From Candidatus Tayloriibacteriota bacterium (lineage in GTDB: Bacteria; Patescibacteriota; Minisyncoccia; Phycocordibacterales; PALSA-1337): 11,942 nt of DNA. Location of the stretch: assembly GCA_025353045.1 (NCBI GenBank), contig JANXRK010000004.1:1-11942 (forward strand), read 5' to 3'. Shown in pieces: positions 1 through 6,650 of the stretch. Position 1 is the stretch's first letter. Each line of letters begins with the position of its first letter. Position numbers and translations under genes: made by a program. The notes under the pieces are model-generated. The model was not told the origin of the DNA, made no database searches, and worked only from the letters and a program-made list of their open reading frames with translations.

Positions 1-2
1 GA

Positions 3-3000
3 GCGGGGGCTACTCAATTTAATAGACCATATAAATTAGCTATTGGTACAAGTAGTGTGTACATCAGTGACTACGGTAATAATCGTATCCAGGTATTTTC
101 ACAAGCAGGTGGTGCACTTTTTCGCTGGGGAACAAGTGGTACTGGAACTACAAATATTAAAAATCCAGTCGGTGTAGCCATAGCCACCTCAACAGGAAAT
201 GTCTATATTACCGAATACACAAATAACCGTGTTCACGTTTTCACTGCTGGTGGTACGTATGTCACAATGTGGCCAAATCCTTCAGTAATCGCAGGTAGTG
301 GTAACGGTCAATTTAGTCACCCTTATGGAATTGCTCTTGATCAAGCGGGAAACGTCTACGTTGCTGACTATGGAAATAATCGTATCCAAAAGTTCAATTC
401 AGCTGGAACATGGATGCTGTCATTTGATGGAACCCTTGGTGGAGGAAGTGTATTCAATGGTCCAACCGGGGTTTCTGTTGACTCTGCTGGATTTATTTAC
501 GTTACTGAAGAGACAGGTAGTCGTCTCCGAAAATTTGATTCATTAGGAAATTATGTTGCAACACTTGCCACAGTTGGTAGTGGGCTCGGACAAGTGGCTA
601 ATACACAGGATGCCTTTGTTGATAGTAAGAATAACATTTTTGTTGCTGACTATGGAAACAATCGAGTCGAAAAATTTGCAAGTACCACGGGTGGCGCAGG
701 TTATATGACTTTCTTTGGTTCAGTGGGTGGTGGCGATGGATTCTTTTCAGGACCTTCTGGTATAACAGTGGCTACAACGACGGGAAAAGCTTTTATTACT
801 GACAGAAATAATAACCGTATCCAAGTCTTCAATTTTGTTGGTGATCCTACTGTATCTACCGTGGCTGCAGACACAGTTACAAATCAATCCGTAAACCTTA
901 ATGGAAACATTACAAATATTCAGCAAAATAATCTAACGAGTGAGGGTTTTGAGTATGGAACAACAACTGCATATGGCGCAACGACAACTTCATTGGGAGC
1001 TTTTGATGTAGGGGTGTACACTATACCTTTAGTTGATCTATTTTGTGTTACTACGTATCATTATCGTGCGTATGTAGCGCATGATTATGATATTGCACGC
1101 GGAAGTGATGCGACTTTTGTCACATCAGCATGTGGACCAGCTACAGTAAGTACATTCCCCGCCACAGTCGGGATTTCAACAGTAACCCTTGATGGTAACG
1201 TCACTGATTCTGGCGGATCGAATATAACTGAGACAGGATTCCAATATGGAACTGATCTAAATTCATATGGGGCGACTACTACTAAAAGTGTAGATTTTTA
1301 TAATCTAAATGGACAGACCACATCTTTTGATGATGTTTTGTCTGGGATTCCTCCTGATACGCTTTATTATCTCCGTGCATTTACAAAAAACTCTGCTGGA
1401 TATAGTTATGGTGGTCAGTCATCTTTTACTACAAATGGTTATTCTGTGTCCGCAGCACATGTACTTGGTCAGGCAGATTTTACAAGTGCTGTTCAAGTGG
1501 TAACTCGAAATAGTACGTATAAGCCACTTTCTACAGCATATGATGCTGTACATAAAAGGCTTTTTGTTTCAGATGATGCAAATAGAATCTTGGTCTATGA
1601 TCTTTCTTCTGGAATAAGTGATCATATGAATGCTGCTCACGTTTTAGGTCAGATGGATTTTACTTCTTCTGTTTATGGAGGTCAAACATCAACAACATTC
1701 AGCGTGGTTCCTGCTATAGTGTATGATTCCGACAATAATAGACTTTTTGTATCTGATCCGAGTGGATATAGAGTCCTAGTCTTTGATCTATCTGGAGGTA
1801 TCAGTGACGGTATGGTAGCTTCGCATGTTCTAGGACAGGCTGATTTTAATGCACTTGATACAGTTTCCGTCTCGCAAAAAACTGTCGGTAGTCCAGCTGG
1901 TTTGACGTATGATCCAAATACAAAATATCTCTACGTAGCTGATACTACCTATAAAAGAATAATGGTTTTCGATCTTTCTGGTGGAGTTTCAGACTATATG
2001 GACGCTACATATGTTTTAGGTCAGGCTGATTTTACCAGTAGTGGAAGTACAGATAATCTTCTAGCCTTTGGTGCAGTATATAACTTGGCTATTGACGTAG
2101 CACGACATCAATTGTTTGTAAGTGACACCCTCTGGCATAGAGTAACTGTCTTTTTCATAGACAATACAATGGCAAATTTCATGCCAGCACAGTATGTTAT
2201 AGGACAGTTTGATACTACTCTTCCAACTTCTGCACAGCAAACACAAGGCGGTCTCTCAACTCCGCTCGGTCTTTATTATGATCAAACTTCAAAGCTGTTA
2301 TTTATTACTGATCAAGGAGCAGAACGTGTCGTTATCTATGATCTAACTGTTGGTCCTGGTGGAGCTGGTGTGCAAAATGCTAAATATGTTCTCGGTCAAG
2401 GTTCTTTCGTTACTTCGGATACTGGACTAGCTTCTACGACATTTGCCGCATCGTCGGTTTATGATGTTACCTACGATTCACTTAACAAAAGAGTATTTGT
2501 GGTAGATAGGATGAATTACCGTGTTATGGTTTTTGACTTTCTCCAGTTACTTGCTCATACTTTTACTCATCCAACTCAAGGAGTCGCTTATTCAGAAGGT
2601 CTCTCTCTTGTAAATAAACATGGTGTTCAGACGTGGAGTATTAGTTCGGGTGCATTACCAGGTGGTCTTTCTCTCAACTCAAGTACAGGTATTGTATCGG
2701 GCACACCAACTGTTAATGGTACCTTTAACTTCGATGTAAGTGTTGATGATCGAATATCCGCGGCTAATACTTTTTCTGATTCTAAATCATATTCGTTGAT
2801 CGTCGATCCAGCATCCTCTCCAGTCTCTATTCCAACAGTCACCACATCTGCAGCTTCATCCATAACTACGACAGGAGTTACATTTAATGGAGCTGCAACA
2901 AACAACGGTGGTGCAGATGCTACTCAACATGGTTTTGCCTACAGTACCGTTGCAAATCTTTCTACAGTCATCGCGACTACAACGCTTGGTTCATTTACTG

Positions 3001-4376
3001 GAACCGGTAGCTTCACCGATACTGCATCAACACTTACCTGTAACACTACGTACTATTTTCGTGCATATGCTACAAACTCTGCTGGTACAGGATATGGGAC
3101 TATCGTTTCGTTTACAACAAGTGCTTGTGTAGTGACTCCTCCTGTAACACCTCCAACATCACAATCTTCTCAGACAAGTTCTGGCAGTGGTGGAGGTGGT
3201 GGATCAATTCTTAGTCTTACTGCGCAACCAGTTGTGATACCTCCTTCTGTAACTCCACCTCCACCAACAACACCAAAAACTAATCCACCAAAGTCAAAAC
3301 CGAAGAGTCCGCCCAAAACGGTGTCTCCAGTTACAGTGGTTTCAAATAATCCAACAAACAATCCAAGTACACCTACTACAAATTATTCAAAACCAGTAGC
3401 AAGTATTATGAGTCAACTCGATGTAGCTTTCGTTGATACAAAAAACGGTGTGATGGTTGCCGGAGCATTCGGAGCATTTGCGGCTGCTGGATTGCTCTTT
3501 GCTACTATCAATTTGACCCTGGCGGACTTGCTCTACATACCTGCGCGACTTTTGGGATTGATCTTAGTGACGCTTGGTATACGAAGAAAGAGATTACCAT
3601 GGGGAGTTGTGTATGATAGTGTGACATTGCAACCGATTGATCCAGCTATTGTTACGCTTCTCGATGCAAGTGGTAAAGAGGTTACGCAAATCTTAACTGA
3701 TATTAATGGACGTTACGGCTTTCTTTTGGCAGCCGGTGTGTATTCTATGGTCTCAGAAAAAACAAATTATCAGTTTCCTTCAAGGAGACCAACAGGAAAT
3801 GCAAAAGATCATTTCTATGATCATCTCTATTTCGGCAAAACATTCGAAGTCCCACAAGATGGATATGTTGCAGAATTTAATATTCCTATGGATCAAATGA
3901 AGTACGATTGGAATGAAGATGCCAAGAAAAAGCAGAATCTAGCAAGTCTCTATTCACGACACGGAAAGAAAATAATTTGGATTATCAATACAGCATTTGC
4001 TGCAGGTTTTGTTTTCTCTGCCATTTCCCTGATGAGAGATTTTGACCTTGTTAATCTTTTAGTTGTTATCTTGTATACATTAATGACGATTTTCCTTATC
4101 GTGTACGGACATTTCACGTCATATGGCCAAGTTACGTTTGCTGGTAGTGGTAAGCCTCTTCCATTTGCCATCGTTCGTGTTTTTGGAAAGGATCGACAGA
4201 CTATTATCAGTAAAAAAGTAACTGACGCTTTGGGCCGATACTATTGTCTTGTTCCTAAAGGAGATTTCTTTCTGACGATTGATGAGAGAAATGCTGATGG
4301 TTCATATACCGAAGTCTATCAATCAAAAGTTATCCGTTCTCGAAAGGGGATTATCAAGAAAGATATTGAGGTCTAA
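3..4376 (+). CDS. Giant secreted beta-propeller/Fn3 protein with C-terminal membrane segments (5' end outside window)
   Basis: The frame is open to the left edge, and an NHL motif already runs across position 57, so the GTG there is not the start; 1457 residues are visible. Residues below count GTG(57) as 1. NHL repeats with the YxxDYGNNRIQ(V/K)F signature lie at 2-14, 38-62, 89-113, 136-160, 185-207 and 233-258. Two Fn3-like domains (~264-457) follow, then a second propeller of six VLGQADF repeats (~469-832), a putative Ig domain with PGGLSL..GIVSGTP (~834-917), a third Fn3-like domain (~925-1025), a Gly/Pro/Thr/Lys linker (~1025-1115), hydrophobic segments at ~1132-1176, a carboxypeptidase-regulatory-like domain (~1182-1245), two more helices (~1306-1352) and a second such domain to the end. 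The propellers and Fn3 domains are probably extracellular, acting in adhesion or binding; the ligand is unknown. No enzyme motif is seen. It converges on infB across 31 bp with no clear terminator. Confidence 0.9.
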   Translation, partial: AGATQFNRPYKLAIGTSSVYISDYGNNRIQVFSQAGGALFRWGTSGTGTTNIKNPVGVAIATSTGNVYITEYTNNRVHVFTAGGTYVTMWPNPSVIAGSGNGQFSHPYGIALDQAGNVYVADYGNNRIQKFNSAGTWMLSFDGTLGGGSVFNGPTGVSVDSAGFIYVTEETGSRLRKFDSLGNYVATLATVGSGLGQVANTQDAFVDSKNNIFVADYGNNRVEKFASTTGGAGYMTFFGSVGGGDGFFSGPSGITVATTTGKAFITDRNNNRIQVFNFVGDPTVSTVAADTVTNQSVNLNGNITNIQQNNLTSEGFEYGTTTAYGATTTSLGAFDVGVYTIPLVDLFCVTTYHYRAYVAHDYDIARGSDATFVTSACGPATVSTFPATVGISTVTLDGNVTDSGGSNITETGFQYGTDLNSYGATTTKSVDFYNLNGQTTSFDDVLSGIPPDTLYYLRAFTKNSAGYSYGGQSSFTTNGYSVSAAHVLGQADFTSAVQVVTRNSTYKPLSTAYDAVHKRLFVSDDANRILVYDLSSGISDHMNAAHVLGQMDFTSSVYGGQTSTTFSVVPAIVYDSDNNRLFVSDPSGYRVLVFDLSGGISDGMVASHVLGQADFNALDTVSVSQKTVGSPAGLTYDPNTKYLYVADTTYKRIMVFDLSGGVSDYMDATYVLGQADFTSSGSTDNLLAFGAVYNLAIDVARHQLFVSDTLWHRVTVFFIDNTMANFMPAQYVIGQFDTTLPTSAQQTQGGLSTPLGLYYDQTSKLLFITDQGAERVVIYDLTVGPGGAGVQNAKYVLGQGSFVTSDTGLASTTFAASSVYDVTYDSLNKRVFVVDRMNYRVMVFDFLQLLAHTFTHPTQGVAYSEGLSLVNKHGVQTWSISSGALPGGLSLNSSTGIVSGTPTVNGTFNFDVSVDDRISAANTFSDSKSYSLIVDPASSPVSIPTVTTSAASSITTTGVTFNGAATNNGGADATQHGFAYSTVANLSTVIATTTLGSFTGTGSFTDTASTLTCNTTYYFRAYATNSAGTGYGTIVSFTTSACVVTPPVTPPTSQSSQTSSGSGGGGGSILSLTAQPVVIPPSVTPPPPTTPKTNPPKSKPKSPPKTVSPVTVVSNNPTNNPSTPTTNYSKPVASIMSQLDVAFVDTKNGVMVAGAFGAFAAAGLLFATINLTLADLLYIPARLLGLILVTLGIRRKRLPWGVVYDSVTLQPIDPAIVTLLDASGKEVTQILTDINGRYGFLLAAGVYSMVSEKTNYQFPSRRPTGNAKDHFYDHLYFGKTFEVPQDGYVAEFNIPMDQMKYDWNEDAKKKQNLASLYSRHGKKIIWIINTAFAAGFVFSAISLMRDFDLVNLLVVILYTLMTIFLIVYGHFTSYGQVTFAGSGKPLPFAIVRVFGKDRQTIISKKVTDALGRYYCLVPKGDFFLTIDERNADGSYTEVYQSKVIRSRKGIIKKDIEV
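1461..2550 (+). repeat. Six tandem ~62-residue propeller repeats inside the surface protein
   Basis: A (V/I)LGQ(A/M)DF-type motif begins at nucleotides 1461, 1641, 1827, 2013, 2196 and 2388, giving steps of 60, 62, 62, 61 and 64 residues. Each unit then has a strand like YDxxxxRLFVSD, a turn, and a strand like RVxVFDLSxGxSDxM. Six units are what one six-bladed propeller needs. The fifth (VIGQFDTTL) and sixth (VLGQGSFVT) are the most diverged. DNA identity between units is low, so the repeats are old and not recently amplified. Confidence 0.85.
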
Positions 4377-4407
4377 ATCGAGGAACGGTAAACTCAAAAA
4401 GCTCAGA

Positions 4408-5883
4408 TTATTTCTTCTCAACAGTAACAAAACCTTGGATTTTATCTCCTAAAGCGATTTCAATTTTTGATTCAATCATACATCCAAATTCGAAGCCTTC
4501 TGTTACCTCATCAGTTCTTTTCTTTGTCTGCTGGAGTTCTTTGATCTTTCCGCGACCGATTTCCCCGTCTCTTCGAAGAATCTTTATCTCTGAACCAACC
4601 TTGATAACTCCTTGTTGAACCTTTCCACCAAGAATTTGTTTATCTTTATTTTTATTAAAAATAGCAAGGATTTTTGCTGTACCAGAAGCTTCGTCGATAT
4701 ATTCTTTTGGAACTCTAGATAGAACGACGTCTTTAATATAAGTGATGAGATTATAAATAATATCAAATGACTGCAAATTTACCGTTGAACGTTCGATGAG
4801 AGCTTGAGTCTTTGCATCAGGCTTACTATTGAAAGCGAGGATGATAATATTTGGATCACCCTGAGTTACTTTAATATCATTTTCATTAATATCACCGATA
4901 TTTTCTGAAACGATCTTTAATTTAACCTTATCATTTTTTATTTTAGCTAATTCATGCTTAATACCATCAAGACTTCCGATAACGTCCGCTTTTAAAATTA
5001 CAGGAATGACAACTGTCGTGTCATTTTCATCTCTTCGAGTTGATGTCGGCTTTGAAGTATTATTTTTCAAAGCAAAATCCGCAGCCGCTTTCTCTGCTTC
5101 TTTTTTATCATTACAAACTATAAATTGAGCACCTACTGGTGGAATTTTATTAAAACCGATTACTCTCACTGGACTCGAAAATGTTGCAGACTTTAAAGAT
5201 TTACCTTGATAATCCTCGAGAATTCGAACAGGTGAGAAAGCATCTTCGGCCACTACATACTCACCTTGTTTAAGTGTTCCGTTTTTAATAAGAAGGGTAG
5301 CAGATATTCCTTTTTTACTATCACGATATGATTCGATGATTGCACCAGATGCTGGAGCTTCTGAATCGGCTTTTAGATCTGCGAGATCAGAAACGAGATT
5401 GATCATATCGAGTAGATCAGGAATACCAGTCCCCTTGAGAGCTGAGATAGGGACGACAGGAACATCTCCTCCATAACCTTCAACGTAGACTTCATTTTCA
5501 GCGAGATTTTGTTTGGTGATTTCAATATTTGCTCCAGGCTTATCAATCTTGTTTATAGCAACGACGTAAGGAATTTTTTCTGTAAGGATACATTTAAGAG
5601 CTTCAAGAGTTTGAGGTTTAACTCCATCTTCTGCAGAGACTACGAGAATAGCAATATCAGCAACACGTGCCCCTCTTTGACGGATACTTGTAAAAGCTTC
5701 ATGTCCAGGTGTATCAAGAAAAGTGATCTTTCCTTTTCCATGAGCAACTTCGTATGCACCAAGATGTTGGGTGATTCCTCCCGCTTCTTTGGCTACGATA
5801 TTTGTCTTACGAATATAATCGAGTAGGGTAGACTTTCCGTGGTCAATGTGACCCATGATTACGACAACTGGTGGACGTTTCAT
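4408..5883 (-). CDS. infB: Translation initiation factor IF-2, minimal form without N-terminal domains
   Basis: This GTPase brings initiator fMet-tRNA to the 30S subunit and promotes 50S joining. The 491-residue protein starts almost at the G domain: G1 GHIDHGKST (11-19), G2 region GGITQH (35-40), G3 DTPGH (57-61), G4 NKID (111-114) and G5 SALKGTG (147-153). A domain II barrel, the IF-2 domain III (ILKADVIGSLDGI, IVSENIGDINENDI) and the C-terminal tRNA-binding barrel (GGKVQQGVIKVGSEIKILRR) follow. E. coli IF-2 is about 890 residues, so the long N-terminal region is missing, as in other reduced genomes. G1 has Ile and Ser where most IF-2 proteins have Val and Thr; both still fit a P-loop. ATG 5883 is chosen because an extended -10 lies eight bases upstream and no earlier start fits. 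No terminator is visible after its TAA. Confidence 0.96.
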   Translation of the reverse strand: MKRPPVVVIMGHIDHGKSTLLDYIRKTNIVAKEAGGITQHLGAYEVAHGKGKITFLDTPGHEAFTSIRQRGARVADIAILVVSAEDGVKPQTLEALKCILTEKIPYVVAINKIDKPGANIEITKQNLAENEVYVEGYGGDVPVVPISALKGTGIPDLLDMINLVSDLADLKADSEAPASGAIIESYRDSKKGISATLLIKNGTLKQGEYVVAEDAFSPVRILEDYQGKSLKSATFSSPVRVIGFNKIPPVGAQFIVCNDKKEAEKAAADFALKNNTSKPTSTRRDENDTTVVIPVILKADVIGSLDGIKHELAKIKNDKVKLKIVSENIGDINENDIKVTQGDPNIIILAFNSKPDAKTQALIERSTVNLQSFDIIYNLITYIKDVVLSRVPKEYIDEASGTAKILAIFNKNKDKQILGGKVQQGVIKVGSEIKILRRDGEIGRGKIKELQQTKKRTDEVTEGFEFGCMIESKIEIALGDKIQGFVTVEKK

Positions 5884-5891
5884 AAGATTTT

Positions 5892-5900
5892 ACTATATCA
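5892..5900 (-). promoter_or_regulatory. Extended -10 promoter of infB, predicted leaderless
   Basis: On the minus strand the bases read TGATATAGT, that is TG-N-TATAGT, an extended -10. Only eight bases (aaaatctt) separate it from the infB ATG, so transcription should begin 0-3 nt before the start codon. No convincing -35 is seen 16-18 bp upstream, which is usual for extended -10 promoters. No Shine-Dalgarno sequence is present. Confidence 0.55.
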
Positions 5901-5931
5901 GAAAAATAATGAATTGGCTATATAAAAGTAA

Positions 5932-5959
5932 AATGCGACCCGTTTGAAAAGGCCGCATT
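5932..5959 (-). terminator. Rho-independent terminator of the 45-aa gene cassette
   Basis: Read on the minus strand, AATGCGGCC and GGTCGCATT form a 9-bp stem with one G-U pair around a 10-nt loop, followed by TTTACTTTTATAT. The wobble is acceptable only in the minus-strand RNA, which sets the direction. A second small hairpin (GCGCAT/ATGCGC, 5960-5980) sits just before it. It lies 37 bases after the stop of the 45-aa gene and just upstream of the infB promoter, so it insulates infB from upstream transcription. Confidence 0.75.
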
Positions 5960-5996
5960 GCGCATTTGAGTATTATGCGCGGGATTTCACTCGACC

Positions 5997-6134
5997 TTAC
6001 TCAGGGGTCGTCTCAGTCATGGTGGCCGAGGGTGTGGAAGGAGTGTTTTCGCAGTCCTTATGCGTGTGCCAGAAGATAAAAAGTGCAGTGACGACACCGC
6101 ACAGAAATACCCCGAGCGCAATCAATAATTTCAT
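5997..6134 (-). CDS. Small single-pass membrane protein, 45 aa
   Basis: ATG at 6134 opens a 45-codon frame ending in TAA at 5999-5997. The peptide begins MKLLIALGVFLCGVV, continues with hydrophobic residues to about Trp22, then turns polar (HTHKDCEN) and ends in a Thr/Pro/Ser-rich tail (TPSTPSATMTETTPE). This is the shape of a small membrane-anchored protein with the tail outside. Cys12 is not in a lipobox. I do not recognise a family. Support for a real gene: a near-consensus promoter directly upstream, a terminator directly downstream, and a composition that makes sense as protein. GC is about 50%, above its neighbours. The alternative is a structured RNA of roughly 200 nt from the same promoter and terminator. 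A longer frame on the opposite strand (5944-6150) has no such signals. Confidence 0.6.
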   Translation of the reverse strand: MKLLIALGVFLCGVVTALFIFWHTHKDCENTPSTPSATMTETTPE

Positions 6135-6143
6135 CCTGCTACA

Positions 6144-6171
6144 TTTATAGCATACTTTACTATTTTGTCAA
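6144..6171 (-). promoter_or_regulatory. Near-consensus sigma-70 promoter of the 45-aa gene
   Basis: On the minus strand: TTGACA (6171-6166), a 16-bp spacer ending in TG-C, then TATAAA (6149-6144). This combines a perfect -35, an extended -10 and a five-of-six -10. The hexamer ends nine bases before ATG 6134, so the leader would be at most a few bases. The -35 lies within the last codons of the DUF4446 gene, where TTG ACA encodes Leu-Thr just before the final Lys and stop. Confidence 0.75.
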
Positions 6172-6627
6172 GCTATTTTTAGCTTGATCCAGAGACTCCT
6201 TTTCCTCCCCTGAAAGTTCATATTCCGAAGTACCTTTTTTAACTGGTTTAGAATATATACTTAAATGTTCACGTGAGTATAGACTCGATATTATTACGCC
6301 ATCCCTTTCTTCGTTTAAAAATGTTGTTGAGAAGCTTTGATTGTTACCAGAACCAGTTCCTTTGAAAGGATTAAAACGAATAGTCTTTACTGTTTGAATA
6401 CTTTTCTTCAATCTTTTTTCTACAGTTAAAAGGTAGTCTTGCATTTCTTTTTTAAAATTTTCAGTGTCTTTTAATAGAGAATTTATATATACAATAGATT
6501 CGTCTAGATTTTGCGATGAACTTCCTAATAAAAACTTGTCTATTTTCTTATTTAAATAATAGTTCCAATATAAAAGTAATAGGATTATAATAATAAGAAG
6601 TATAAAAATGACATTTGTAAAATTCAT
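6160..6627 (-). CDS. DUF4446 family membrane protein
   Basis: The 155-residue protein has one N-terminal membrane helix (residues ~5-25, almost only Ile/Leu/Val with Tyr/Trp at the end), then a charged helical stretch (~28-80) that could form a coiled coil, then a compact C-terminal domain. That domain carries the features I associate with DUF4446: RFNPF, a Gly/Asn turn followed by QSFSTTFLN, ERDGVIISSLYSRE, then YSKPVKKGTSEYELSGEEKE. The family is widespread in Firmicutes and Patescibacteria and has no established biochemical function; no catalytic residues are apparent. ATG 6627 follows TATACT by six bases, so the mRNA is predicted to start at the A of ATG. The gene is divergent from the desulfurase. 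It has no terminator before the 45-aa gene, so readthrough into that gene is likely. Confidence 0.8.
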   Translation of the reverse strand: MNFTNVIFILLIIIILLLLYWNYYLNKKIDKFLLGSSSQNLDESIVYINSLLKDTENFKKEMQDYLLTVEKRLKKSIQTVKTIRFNPFKGTGSGNNQSFSTTFLNEERDGVIISSLYSREHLSIYSKPVKKGTSEYELSGEEKESLDQAKNSLTK

Positions 6628-6643
6628 ATGAGAAGTATATGAT
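6615..6643 (+). promoter_or_regulatory. Promoter of the cysteine desulfurase gene, predicted leaderless
   Basis: TTGTAA (6615-6620, four of six to TTGACA), a 17-bp spacer, then TATGAT (6638-6643). The hexamer ends seven bases before ATG 6651. The -35 lies inside the start of the divergent DUF4446 gene. This arrangement favours ATG 6651 as the start over the in-frame ATG at 6639, which would lie within the -10 itself. Confidence 0.65.
6634..6639 (-). promoter_or_regulatory. -10 box of the DUF4446 gene, overlapping the divergent promoter
   Basis: The minus strand reads TATACT followed by TCTCAT and then ATG 6627. The six-base gap places transcription start on or next to the start codon. No good -35 is seen at the usual distance. 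Its last two plus-strand bases (6638-6639) are also the first two of the opposite gene's -10. Confidence 0.5.
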
Positions 6644-6650
6644 ATTTTTA

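Noticed and set aside
57..59. GTG 57 as the true start of the propeller protein
   Set aside because: The upstream codons are open and encode the first half of an NHL repeat (RPYKLAIGTSS), so the gene continues beyond the left edge.
5944..6150. Plus-strand frame of 68 codons opposite the small membrane protein gene
   Set aside because: No promoter or ribosome site in its direction, no sensible protein features, and the minus strand carries a promoter, a coherent protein and a terminator over the same bases.
6639..6650. Four-codon N-terminal extension (MIFL) of the desulfurase
   Set aside because: ATG 6639 lies inside the likely -10 box, and MKRIYLDYAA from 6651 matches the usual family start.
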